Below are positions 1-8,405 of a DNA stretch of 64,000 nt, piece by piece. The stretch's first letter is position 1. Every line of letters begins with the position of its first letter. The position numbers and the translations under genes are program-made. The notes under the pieces are model-generated. The model searched no databases and was not told the DNA's origin. It saw only the letters and a list, made by a program, of their open reading frames with translations. The stretch comes from an uncultured Collinsella sp. (GTDB lineage: Bacteria > Actinomycetota > Coriobacteriia > Coriobacteriales > Coriobacteriaceae): the NCBI GenBank assembly GCA_958412345.1, contig CATYSO010000007.1, positions 1 through 64,000 on the forward strand, read 5' to 3'.

Positions 1-232
1 TGCCGCGCCCCGCAGTGCCCGCTTCCCCCGAGAACAATTATCAGTGCAGGTAGAAAGCCTGCGGTTTTTCATAAAACGCGGTTGTGTTTGGGGGTGTCGG
101 GCCAAACGTAGTAGATAGGCCGATTTCGTGGCGGGCGAGTTCAGCTGATTCCCCGGGGACGTCTGGAGACGGAAGAAAACGGATCAATTTGGCTCTTGAG
201 GGTCACGACGCCCGTCATATCAGCCAGCCATT

Positions 233-387
233 CCAAAACTATGCCAGTTTACGGGGCTAAATCGCGAACCCCCAACCATACGCAATTCCGAAATAATAAA
301 ACCGCAGGTAAACGGCTTGCTCTATTTCAAAAATAGCCGGCATGGTCTGCTTGTGCCAATCTGGCCCCGTAAACCGGCATAGTTTTA
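233..387. repeat. Inverted-repeat pair upstream of nothing coding
   Basis: Two arms of about 25 bases, one around 233-257 and the other around 364-387, are near-perfect reverse complements (core TATGCCAGTTTACGGGGC against TATGCCGGTTTACGGGGC). They enclose about 105 bases of AT-richer DNA. No reliable gene is visible in bases 1-433. The pair may be a small non-autonomous mobile element or a long hairpin; the function is unknown. Confidence 0.55.
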
Positions 388-433
388 AAATGGCACTTCG
401 GCAGTATTGATTCCCGCCCCGGCGCAACCAGCC

Positions 434-1147
434 CTACAGTCCGTACTTCACGACGACTCGGTTGATGCGGCGACACCAAGGCTTGTACAGGGCGACCAAA
501 AACACGCAGGTCGCAAGGCCGTGCGTGATATCGAACGGTACGGCGGTGGCAAGACGCGCCATGGCACCCGCCCACGTGAGCGGTTGAACAAAACCGATAA
601 TGTCGTAGGCGTTGATCACAACGCCGTACAGCAAACCCGAAGCAAAGCCGTAGGTCAGCAGCGCCGGCATACGCACGGTGCCATCGGCGCGATCAAAAGC
701 GCCGGCATGTGCCAGCGCACCGCCAACGTATCCCACGAGCCCCCAGGCATACATCTGCCACGGCGTCCACATGCCCTGTCCAAAAAAGAAATTGCTGGTC
801 AGCGCCGCCAGCGCGCCAACCATAAAACCATTGCGGCGGCCAAGCGTCGCCCCCGCGATGATGGCGATGGCACTCACGGGTTTAAAGTCGGGAATGGGGC
901 CAAACAAGATGCGCCCCGCCGCGGCCAGCGCCGCCAGCACCAGCGTGGGCATGATCTGGCGCAGGCCCGGGCGCGACGCCTCGTAACCCGCAAAGAACAG
1001 CGCAAGCACCAGTGCCACCACGACAAGCATGGCAAGCGCCGCCTGCTCAATACCTGCCAGCAACGCCGCAGCCATCACGGCTGGCACCGCCAGCAGCAGC
1101 GGGATCTCCAGTTTTGCAAGCAAGCGCGAGAAACGACAGTCCGTCAT
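434..1147 (-). CDS. ECF transporter substrate-binding S component
   Basis: This is an integral membrane protein of 237 residues with about six hydrophobic helices. It is the likely substrate-binding S component of the ECF transporter encoded just upstream. The conserved block around GPIPDFKPVSAIAIIAG followed by SNFFFGQGMWTPWQM resembles S components annotated for cobalamin-type or related vitamins, but the substrate cannot be fixed from sequence. The start was placed at the ATG four bases after the ATPase stop codon. A longer reading to base 1222 would overlap the ATPase gene and adds a non-hydrophobic tail. The order T, ATPase, S on one strand suggests an operon with a dedicated S subunit. 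Confidence 0.8.
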   Translation of the reverse strand: MTDCRFSRLLAKLEIPLLLAVPAVMAAALLAGIEQAALAMLVVVALVLALFFAGYEASRPGLRQIMPTLVLAALAAAGRILFGPIPDFKPVSAIAIIAGATLGRRNGFMVGALAALTSNFFFGQGMWTPWQMYAWGLVGYVGGALAHAGAFDRADGTVRMPALLTYGFASGLLYGVVINAYDIIGFVQPLTWAGAMARLATAVPFDITHGLATCVFLVALYKPWCRRINRVVVKYGL

Positions 1148-1151
1148 CCCA

Positions 1152-2795
1152 TCACGCCCTATAGAACACGTTGTCGGCAAAGAAGTCGGCCGGGGACTCC
1201 ACGCAGGCAATCTCGCCGTCAAACATCATGGCGACGTCGTCGGCTACCTGCTCGGCAAAGTCCAGGTCGTGCGTCGCCATGACGACGGTGCCGCCAGCCT
1301 GCGCATGGTCGCGCAGGGCGCGGGCGATGATGCGGCGGCTGGCCAGGTCCAAACCCTTGGTGGGCTCATCGAGCAATAGCAGTTCGGGGCCGATCAACAG
1401 CAGCTTTGCCAACGCAAGCAGCTGGCGCTGTCCGCCCGAGAGGTCGTAGGGGTGGCGCGTCTCCAGGCCGTCCAATCCCAGTTGCGCCGCACGCTCCCGC
1501 GCCATATCCTCGCCGTACCCGCAGGTCGAAGCCCATTCCATCAGCTCGTCGCGCACCGTCTCGGCAACCAACAACGCCTTGGGATTCTGAGGCAGCAGCG
1601 CCGCCGATGCCGCCCCACGCACCATGCGCCCACGCTGCAGCTTGGCGGTCTTCGCCAGCACCGAAAGCATTGTCGACTTGCCGCAGCCGTTACCGCCAAC
1701 AACCGCATGCACCGCGCCAGCCGAAAACGACGCATCGAGCCCGCGCAGCACCCAACCGCCCGCGCGATCGTAGCGAAACCAGCTCCCTGCCAGGGTGGTA
1801 GCCGACCCGCCGTGCATTTTTTGGAGTATTCTGCTTCCATCCGTGCGCGGGAAGGCTTCCGAGCCGTTCTCGAGCGACGTTTGCTCCACAAATTCGGACG
1901 ATTTGTCCAATTCCGAACTTTTTTTCGCGCTCGATACGTCCCCGGGCGGCTCCAGAGAGCCCAAATTGTCCTCACGCCTGCTGAATACTCCGTTTTTTGC
2001 ACATCGGACGGCACCCCACCCCAACATGTCGTCGGAAAACAACGATTCTCGGCGTCCCAAAGAAGCCATATCCGCCACCTCGCGCACGCGACCGTCCTCA
2101 ATCCGGTACGCGCACGTCGCATATTCGAGCATCGGGCGCGGCTGGTGCGTTGCCACAACAACCGTGCATCCCAGCTCGCGGTTCACGCGAAACAGCGCGT
2201 GCAGAAAATTTTTCTCGGCAACAGGATCGAGCTGGGACGTGGGCTCGTCGAGCAGCAGCACGCGCGGGCGCAAGGCCAGCACGGCCGCCAACGACAGCAG
2301 CTGCTTGCGTCCGCCCGAAAGCGCATCGGTATCGCGGTGAAGCCAATCTTCCAGTCCAAAGAAATAGCTGGTCTCGGCTACGCGACGGCGCATCTCGTCG
2401 CGCGACATACCCAGATTCTCTAGGCCAAACGCCATCTCGTGCCACACGGTTTCGCACACGATCTGGTTCTCGGGGTCCTGAAACACGTAGCCCACGCGCT
2501 CCGCAGACGCGCGCACGTCCATGTCGGCAACGTCCTCGCCCAGCACACGCAGCTCGCCGGCGAACTCACCCGCCGGGGCGATCTCGGGTTTGAGCAACGA
2601 GAGCAGTGTCGACTTGCCCGACCCGGTACCGCCAACAAGCAGCGCAAGCGCGCCCTGGGGAACCGTCCAGTCGAGCCCATCGAGCACCGGCGCCGTGGCC
2701 CCGGGGTAGGCAAAGCTCAGGCCCCGCACCTCAATCGCCGGCACATCCGAGCCGCACGCCACGTCCGACACCGAGCCCTCATCCAACCGAGCCAT
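1152..2795 (-). CDS. ECF transporter ATPase, two ABC domains fused
   Basis: A 547-residue protein with two complete ABC ATPase domains, equivalent to EcfA1 and EcfA2 in one chain. The first has Walker A GGTGSGKST (about residues 55-63), signature LSGGRKQ and Walker B LLLDEPTSQLD. The second has GGNGCGKST, LSGGQRQ and LLLDEPTKGLD. It should energise vitamin or metal uptake together with the T and S proteins on either side. The start overlaps the stop of the T gene by one base. Residues about 265-328, between the two domains, are low-complexity and Ser/Glu-rich. They coincide exactly with a DNA element bounded by inverted repeats, which looks like an in-frame insertion into the linker. Confidence 0.93.
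   Translation of the reverse strand: MARLDEGSVSDVACGSDVPAIEVRGLSFAYPGATAPVLDGLDWTVPQGALALLVGGTGSGKSTLLSLLKPEIAPAGEFAGELRVLGEDVADMDVRASAERVGYVFQDPENQIVCETVWHEMAFGLENLGMSRDEMRRRVAETSYFFGLEDWLHRDTDALSGGRKQLLSLAAVLALRPRVLLLDEPTSQLDPVAEKNFLHALFRVNRELGCTVVVATHQPRPMLEYATCAYRIEDGRVREVADMASLGRRESLFSDDMLGWGAVRCAKNGVFSRREDNLGSLEPPGDVSSAKKSSELDKSSEFVEQTSLENGSEAFPRTDGSRILQKMHGGSATTLAGSWFRYDRAGGWVLRGLDASFSAGAVHAVVGGNGCGKSTMLSVLAKTAKLQRGRMVRGAASAALLPQNPKALLVAETVRDELMEWASTCGYGEDMARERAAQLGLDGLETRHPYDLSGGQRQLLALAKLLLIGPELLLLDEPTKGLDLASRRIIARALRDHAQAGGTVVMATHDLDFAEQVADDVAMMFDGEIACVESPADFFADNVFYRA
1813..2001. mobile_element. In-frame palindrome-bounded element in linker
   Basis: The ends TGCATTTTTTGGAGTATTC and GAATACTCCGTTTTTTGCA form interrupted inverted repeats: TGCA and GGAGTATTC pair, while the six-T blocks do not. 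The element is 189 bases, exactly 63 codons, and lies wholly between the two ABC domains of the ECF ATPase gene, leaving the reading frame open. The encoded peptide is hydrophilic and has no recognisable domain. It recalls coding-region palindromic elements such as those of Rickettsia, but no homology is claimed. Confidence 0.6.
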
Positions 2796-3826
2796 CAGCC
2801 AAACCTCTTCTCATCAATCGCATGCAACGCGCAAGGCAGCACCATCCAGGCAGCGTACACGACATAGCCCGGCCACGGCGCCGGCACCGAGAGCTGCGGA
2901 TAAAACGAATACTGCGTCGTCGCGGTCCACGCCACTGCCGCCGTGGCCACGCCAAACAACGCAAGCCCAACCAGCGCGGCAATGTCGCTGCGCCCCAGTC
3001 GATACCTCGCATACGTCGTACGACGCGTCGCGGCACCCCACCCGCGCGAGCGCATCGCGTCCGCACGCTCCAGCGAATCTTCCATGCCCCAGCCCATCAA
3101 CACGCTCGACGCCCGCAGGCGCGAGCGCACGGGGTCGGCCGGCGCGCGGCCCGGCACGTCAATCGCATCTTGCACCGCCAGTACCGTGCGGCCGCGGCGC
3201 AAAAACTGCGGGATAAGCCGCATGCACATCGAGATCATGAGCGCAATCACCGGTGCGGCATTGCCCAGCAGCGCGAGCACCTTGTCGTATTCGAGCATCG
3301 ACGCCGCCGCCTCAAACCACAGCACGCTCGCCACAAACAACCCGCCCATGCACAGGCCGTATACCATGCTCTCCAGATACACCGCGCGCATGCCAATACG
3401 GAACAGCTCCGTCGAGCCCGAGGCGCTAAACAGCGGATTGAGCACCGCAACGATCAAAATCACCGGCAGCTGCCAGCGGAGCGCGCCCAGCGTGCGGGCA
3501 GCCCCACGCGTCGCAAATCCATACGCCAGCCCGCCCGCAAGTGACAGCGCAATCAGTACCGGCTGCATCGAGAACATAGTGAGCCCCAGCGTCAGCACTA
3601 TATAGAGTGCCGGCACAGCCGGATGCGACATCGAGAATGCCGCGACGGGCTCGCCGCCAAACTCCTCTCGTATGTTGTCCACGGGCACCCCCGTCCCCTC
3701 GCTCAAACAACAGCTCCGCAGCACCGCCAGCGCCGCACACAAGCAGTGCAAACGCCACGCCGGCGGCGCAAGCCTCAACCGCCGCAAACCAATCGTTACG
3801 CGCTCGTCATATGCCTGCGGTATCAT
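2795..3826 (-). CDS. ecfT: ECF transporter transmembrane T component
   Basis: An integral membrane protein that should couple the S subunit to the ATPase. It has several hydrophobic segments and a cytoplasmic region with the Ala-Arg-Gly coupling-helix style seen in EcfT, for example ERADAMRSRGWG near the C-terminal third. The start is uncertain. The first 70 or so residues before SMSHPAVPALY are not typical of the family, and the true start may be an internal GTG or ATG (near base 3634). I chose the ATG at 3826; a GTG at 3853 is also possible. It is the first gene of a three-gene operon, divergent from glmU. Confidence 0.78.
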   Translation of the reverse strand: MIPQAYDERVTIGLRRLRLAPPAWRLHCLCAALAVLRSCCLSEGTGVPVDNIREEFGGEPVAAFSMSHPAVPALYIVLTLGLTMFSMQPVLIALSLAGGLAYGFATRGAARTLGALRWQLPVILIVAVLNPLFSASGSTELFRIGMRAVYLESMVYGLCMGGLFVASVLWFEAAASMLEYDKVLALLGNAAPVIALMISMCMRLIPQFLRRGRTVLAVQDAIDVPGRAPADPVRSRLRASSVLMGWGMEDSLERADAMRSRGWGAATRRTTYARYRLGRSDIAALVGLALFGVATAAVAWTATTQYSFYPQLSVPAPWPGYVVYAAWMVLPCALHAIDEKRFG

Positions 3827-3881
3827 ATTGCGCCGTGTATCGTTTCCAAACACACGTCTCTATAACGTAACAGGAGATCAC

Positions 3882-5294
3882 ATGGACGCAACCGCAATTA
3901 TCCTCGCTGCCGGCGAGGGCACCCGCATGAAGTCGAACCACTGCAAGGTTTCGCACAAGATCCTGGGTAAGCCCATGGTCCAGTGGATCGTCGACGCTAC
4001 CATCAAGGCCGGCTGCAGCCGCGTCGTGGTTGTCATCGGCAGCCACGCCGACGAGATGCGCGCCCTCATCGACGGCGCCTACGCCAACAGCGCCACCAAG
4101 GTCGAGTGCGTCGAGCAGACCGAGCGTCTGGGCACCGGTCACGCCGTGAAGGTCGCGCTCGAGGCCTGTGGCATCACGCAAGGCCCCGTCGTGGTGCTCA
4201 ACGGCGACCTGCCGCTCATCACCGCCGACACCGTCGCCAAGTTCGCGCAAACCGTCGCCACCGGCGAGCTCGCCTGCACCGTCATGACCATGACCCCGCC
4301 CGATCCTTTCGGCTACGGCCGCATCAAGCTGGGCGCCGATGGTCAGATCGAGCGCATCATCGAGCAGAAGGACTGCACGCCCGAGCAGGCCGCCACGCTG
4401 CTGGAGTGCAACGCCGGCTGCTACGCCTTTGACGGCGCGCAACTCGCCGCCCACATTAACGAGATCGGCAACGACAACGCGCAATCCGAGTACTACCTGC
4501 CCGACATGCTCGAGATCCTCAAAGGCCACGGCCAGGCTGTCTCCATCTTCCACTGCGACGACTACCGCGACGGCCTGGGCGTCAACAGCCGCATCCAGCT
4601 CGCACAGCTCACCGCCATCGCGCGCGACCGCATCAACGAGCACTGGATGGCCGAGGGCGTTACCTTCATCGACCCCACGCAGGCCTGGATCGGCCCCGAT
4701 GCCACCATCGGCCGCGATACCGTCGTGTGGCCGCAGACGCACCTGATCGGCCACGTCACCGTGGGCGAGGAGTGCCAGCTCGGTCCCAACAGCCGCCTCA
4801 CCGACACCACCGTCGGCAGTGGCTGCACCATCGATGAGACCATCGCCATCGAGGCCGTCATCGAGAACGGCGTCGACTGCGGCCCGCGCGCCTACCTGCG
4901 CCCGGGCACCCATATGCTCGACGGCTCCAAGGCCGGCACGCACGTGGAGATCAAGAAGTCCACGATCGGCGAGGGCTCCAAGGTGCCGCACCTGTCCTAC
5001 ATCGGCGACACCACCATGGGCTCCGGCGTCAACGTGGGCGCGGGCTCTATCACCTGCAACTACGACGGCGTGCACAAGCACAAGACCGTCATCGGCAAGG
5101 ACGCCTTCATTGGCTCCGACACCATGATGGTCGCGCCCGCCCAGATTGGCGACGGTGCGCTCGTGGCCGCCGGCTCCGTCATCACCGAGCCGGTCCCGGC
5201 CGACGCACTTGGTCTGGGCCGCGCCCGTCAGGTAAATATTGAGGGCTGGGCCGCCGATTACCGCCGCCGCCTGCACGAGGACGACGAGGTATAA
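3882..5294 (+). CDS. glmU: Bifunctional UDP-GlcNAc pyrophosphorylase/acetyltransferase GlmU
   Basis: Makes UDP-N-acetylglucosamine for peptidoglycan from glucosamine-1-phosphate, acetyl-CoA and UTP in the cytoplasm. The N-terminal nucleotidyltransferase domain opens with LAAGEGTRMKS. The C-terminal half is a left-handed beta helix of hexapeptide repeats ending near VAAGSVITEPVP. The acetyltransferase segment KVPHLSYIGD carries the expected catalytic His. The length of 470 residues is normal. The ATG is set by an AGGAG six bases upstream; the open frame extends further upstream without a ribosome site. It is followed by a terminator and then prs, the common glmU-prs pairing. Confidence 0.97.
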   Translation: MDATAIILAAGEGTRMKSNHCKVSHKILGKPMVQWIVDATIKAGCSRVVVVIGSHADEMRALIDGAYANSATKVECVEQTERLGTGHAVKVALEACGITQGPVVVLNGDLPLITADTVAKFAQTVATGELACTVMTMTPPDPFGYGRIKLGADGQIERIIEQKDCTPEQAATLLECNAGCYAFDGAQLAAHINEIGNDNAQSEYYLPDMLEILKGHGQAVSIFHCDDYRDGLGVNSRIQLAQLTAIARDRINEHWMAEGVTFIDPTQAWIGPDATIGRDTVVWPQTHLIGHVTVGEECQLGPNSRLTDTTVGSGCTIDETIAIEAVIENGVDCGPRAYLRPGTHMLDGSKAGTHVEIKKSTIGEGSKVPHLSYIGDTTMGSGVNVGAGSITCNYDGVHKHKTVIGKDAFIGSDTMMVAPAQIGDGALVAAGSVITEPVPADALGLGRARQVNIEGWAADYRRRLHEDDEV

Positions 5295-5309
5295 CGTTTT
5301 ACCAAGCAC

Positions 5310-5345
5310 AAAAGGAGCTGCTCCATGGGGGCGGCTCCTTTTTCT
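5310..5345 (+). terminator. Rho-independent terminator after glmU
   Basis: A hairpin with arms AAAGGAGCTGC and GCGGCTCCTTT, one wobble pair, is followed by a T run. It lies about 16 bases past the glmU stop. Confidence 0.85.
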
Positions 5346-5486
5346 ATCGTGACCTGCGCGACCGGATGAGTGGTCGGTTCGTGTCCGTTGACGGTAAAGA
5401 CGTTATCAAGACTCGATAAGCCCCGCCGCGCGGTTACAATGCAACAAGGCATCTATATGGCATTCGATGTATAAAGGAGAAGGGTA

Positions 5487-6473
5487 ATGCCGATTAATGA
5501 TCCCGAGAAGTCGGAGAATATGCGCAAGTCCATCCGCGTGTATTCCGGTTCCTCCAACCGTCCCCTCGCTCAGAAGATTGCTGAGTACCTTGGGGTCGAG
5601 CTTTCGGGCCTTACGCTTAAGCAGTTCGCCAACGGTGAGATTTACGCCCGCTACGACGAGACCGTCCGCGGCGCCGACGTCTTCCTGATTCAGTCCGTGG
5701 CCGGCGGCAACGTCAACGACATGCTCATGGAGCTGCTCATCGCCACCGACGCTGCCAAGCGCGCATCCGCTCGCTCCATCACCGCCGTCATCACCCACTA
5801 CGGTTACGCCCGCCAGGATCGCAAGGCCGGCCCGCGCGAGCCCATCACCGCCCGCCTCGTCGCCAACCTGCTCGAGCGCGCCGGCGTCAACCGCATCATC
5901 ACCCTCGACCTGCACCAGGGTCAGATCCAGGGCTTCTTCGATATCCCGGTTAACCACCTGTCCGCACTGCCGCTGTTTGGCCAGTACTACAACGACATGC
6001 ACTTCGACACCGACAACCTGGTTGTCGTCTCCCCCGACGTGGGCCGTGCCAAGGCCGCCAAGAAGCTGTCCGACATGCTTGGCTGCGACCTGGCCATCGC
6101 CCACAAGGGCCGTCCGCGCCACAACGCCGCCGAGGTCATGGGCATCATCGGTGACATCAAGGGCAAGACCTGCATCATCAACGACGACATGATCGACACC
6201 GCTGGCACCCTGTGCGCCAACGTCAAGGAGCTCAAGGCTATGGGCGCTGGCGACATCTACGTGTGCGCCACCCACGGCATCTTCTCCGGCCCGGCCATCG
6301 AGCGCCTGAACGACGCCCCCATCGTCGAGTGCGTCGTCACCGATGCCATCCCCGTCGAGGTCGGCGGCAAGATCAAGACCATCTCGGTCGCCGAGGAGTT
6401 CGCTCAGGCCATCTCCGCCGTTTACCACGAGGAACCCGTCTCCACGCTCGTCGGCGGCGACTTCGCGCTGTAG
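5487..6473 (+). CDS. prs: Ribose-phosphate pyrophosphokinase
   Basis: Transfers pyrophosphate from ATP to ribose-5-phosphate, giving PRPP. PRPP feeds the purine and pyrimidine genes elsewhere in this window, such as purF. The 328-residue chain shows FANGEIYARYDETVRG near the N-terminus, the HYGYARQDRK segment, and the PRPP loop NDDMIDTAGTL. AAAGGAGAAGGG directly before the ATG supports the start. About ten residues precede the usual beginning of the family (KSIRVYSGSSN), a minor extension. A strong terminator follows. In many relatives pth comes next; here about 1.9 kb of accessory DNA intervenes. Confidence 0.97.
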   Translation: MPINDPEKSENMRKSIRVYSGSSNRPLAQKIAEYLGVELSGLTLKQFANGEIYARYDETVRGADVFLIQSVAGGNVNDMLMELLIATDAAKRASARSITAVITHYGYARQDRKAGPREPITARLVANLLERAGVNRIITLDLHQGQIQGFFDIPVNHLSALPLFGQYYNDMHFDTDNLVVVSPDVGRAKAAKKLSDMLGCDLAIAHKGRPRHNAAEVMGIIGDIKGKTCIINDDMIDTAGTLCANVKELKAMGAGDIYVCATHGIFSGPAIERLNDAPIVECVVTDAIPVEVGGKIKTISVAEEFAQAISAVYHEEPVSTLVGGDFAL

Positions 6474-6506
6474 CCCGCCGCGCATCGCATCATCTTCGAT
6501 GTTTTT

Positions 6507-6538
6507 AAAGGGTCGGGAGCTCGCTTCCGACCCTTTTT
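6507..6538 (+). terminator. Rho-independent terminator after prs
   Basis: Arms AAAGGGTCGG and CCGACCCTTT around a GAGCTCGCTT-type loop, followed by T residues. Confidence 0.88.
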
Positions 6539-6558
6539 CCATTCCTCGCCAACCAGCT

Positions 6559-6763
6559 CTGGACAGTTAGTTCAGATACGTATTTATTTAAAGCCCCAAA
6601 GGGCCGTTCGGAGCTTTCTGAGCTCCCCGGCGGACGCTATGCCGCCCAAAACTCATCGTTTTCGAGCATTACCGCTGCACATTTACCCTCAAATCGTCCT
6701 CGAGGGCCCTTAGAAACGCCTCGAACGCGCGATGCCTTATACGTATCTGAACTAACTGTCCAG
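6559..6763. mobile_element. Terminal-inverted-repeat element, copy A
   Basis: The ends are perfect 25-base inverted repeats (6559-6583 and 6739-6763; core GGACAGTTAGTTCAGATACG). The interior of about 155 bases has no convincing gene. The same ends recur at 8086-8289 around a different interior. No clear target duplication is visible. It is probably a MITE-like non-autonomous element. Confidence 0.75.
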
Positions 6764-6925
6764 TAGCTATCGTCAACCCTCGTGGTAGAGCTCGATTTCC
6801 CGCAATCCCCTCAACCAATTTCTCCGACTTCATAACACCCAGCCGTTCATGGCACACAACACCCCACTGAGCGAAAAGAACGACGCGGCGACCGCGTTTC
6901 GCCAACGGCTTAGTACCTTGTAGTT

Positions 6926-8053
6926 ATGACGACCGTGATTTCACATCTCTCCGCCCTCCGCGCGATTCGCCGCGCACGACGGGCTTACTCTGCGCTTCCG
7001 TGGGACTCCATCGACGTCGGACAGCAATCACAAGCTCTGGCTGGCTGCATCCCCAATAATGACGCCATAGACTTTGACGCGCTTTCGATGCTCGATGCCT
7101 GGAATGAAGACGATTCCGAACTGCTCGATCTTCTCGTTTCAAACGAAGACAACAGACGTCCCGACAAGCGACTTCTTCAGCATATTCTCTCTGCCCCGCT
7201 TCCCGAAGGGGCGATTATGCACATCGAGGCTGACATCTATGCCTCATCCCCTGCCATGACGGCGCTGCTGTGTTCCAAAAATGAATCGGTTGCCAAAACC
7301 TTAATGCTTCTCATGGAGCTGCTCGGAACGTATTCTCTTCCGCCCGAGGCAACCTACCCCATCGCCTATGACGACATCTGGCCCAAGGCCGGCACCTTCG
7401 AAGCGACGAACGATCTCGATTGCCGGAGCGACCAGTCGGTGACCGAGCAGCAAAATGAAACCCGCTACGAACAGGCACACTACAAATGCGAGCCAGCCAC
7501 GACCATCGAGGAGCTCGAGGCGATCGCACGGTTCGCAAAAAGCAGCTCATATACCTCGTTTCGCACAGCCGTCAAACTTGCCCGGCCCGGATCTGCATCC
7601 CCAGCCGAATCCCTAATGTTTGCTGTTCTCGGAGCGCCCATGCGCTTTGGCGGATTCGGGTGTTGCAGCCTGCCCATGGGCGGCCTGCTACTCAACTATC
7701 GAGTCGACTTCGACACCCTTGCGGTCAACATGTCCTCGGGCATCCCCTACGCCATCTGCGACTTATATTGCCCGGCAGCCGGTGTCGACAACGAATACAA
7801 CGGAATTGGGCATGAGCTTCAAAACGCTCGCATCCACGATGGCAATCGAAATAATGGCCTCAAGGCAATGGGCATCCACGTCCTGGTTATCAATCGCGAC
7901 CAGATGAAAGACCTTGTTGCACTCGAAGCCTTCGCCCAAACGATGCATCGACTCGCGGGAGTCCGATTCCGCTACCGTATCAAGGGCTATCGCAAGCGTC
8001 AGGCCGCTTGGCTCAACGCTCTGCGGGCCGGAATCGGCCTTGCACCGGTCTAA
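6926..8053 (+). CDS. Accessory protein with Vsr/DUF559-like nuclease fold
   Basis: A 375-residue protein of unknown role. The C-terminal third reads ICDLYCPAAGVDNEYNG, then about a dozen residues later DGNRNNGLKAMGIHVLVIN. That spacing of Asp, Glu-Tyr-x-Gly, Asp-x-x-Arg and Gly-hydrophobic strand matches Vsr/DUF559-type PD-(D/E)XK domains, which are often fused to AbiEi-like regulators in Actinobacteria. The N-terminal half has no recognised domain. The GC content is visibly lower than that of prs and pth. No ribosome-binding site precedes the ATG, so translation may be leaderless or the start may differ. It sits between two copies of an inverted-repeat element, which marks it as acquired. 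Function in defence is possible but not shown. Confidence 0.6.
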   Translation: MTTVISHLSALRAIRRARRAYSALPWDSIDVGQQSQALAGCIPNNDAIDFDALSMLDAWNEDDSELLDLLVSNEDNRRPDKRLLQHILSAPLPEGAIMHIEADIYASSPAMTALLCSKNESVAKTLMLLMELLGTYSLPPEATYPIAYDDIWPKAGTFEATNDLDCRSDQSVTEQQNETRYEQAHYKCEPATTIEELEAIARFAKSSSYTSFRTAVKLARPGSASPAESLMFAVLGAPMRFGGFGCCSLPMGGLLLNYRVDFDTLAVNMSSGIPYAICDLYCPAAGVDNEYNGIGHELQNARIHDGNRNNGLKAMGIHVLVINRDQMKDLVALEAFAQTMHRLAGVRFRYRIKGYRKRQAAWLNALRAGIGLAPV

Positions 8054-8085
8054 ACGGCGAATCCCCCGTGCGCCGTCGAGCAGGG

Positions 8086-8289
8086 CTGGACAGTTAGTTC
8101 AGATACGTATAAATAGACGCATTGAATTAGGATATTTGCAGTCATTTCTATACCATTCGCCCTATTTGAAGGGCAGGTAGACTTCAAAACAGCGTCATAT
8201 GGACTAACTGGAGCACCAATACAGCGCCGCGGCATCGAATTAGGCAATCCGGTGGCCCAAGATTTATACGTATCTGAACTAACTGTCCA
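8086..8289. mobile_element. Terminal-inverted-repeat element, copy B
   Basis: Perfect inverted ends of 28 bases (8087-8114 and 8261-8288), sharing at least 24 bases with copy A. The interior of about 146 bases shows no obvious similarity to the copy A interior. It lies between the accessory gene and pth. Confidence 0.75.
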
Positions 8290-8405
8290 CCTCGGCTTTT
8301 GACGGCCGTCCAAACGCCCCCCCAAATAACCCCAATCGCCCTCCATTTGACAGCGACAACAGGGTCGCTCACCATAGCAGGCGACAAATCGACGAAAGGA
8401 CAAAC

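Noticed and set aside
3807..5309. 500-codon open frame on the minus strand
   Set aside because: Antisense to glmU, rich in Asp, Gly, Val and His as expected for a mirrored frame.
6669..6905. Open frame across copy A of the inverted-repeat element
   Set aside because: It reads through the inverted-repeat end, giving a GQLVQIRI peptide also produced at copy B; this is a by-product of the repeat rather than a protein.
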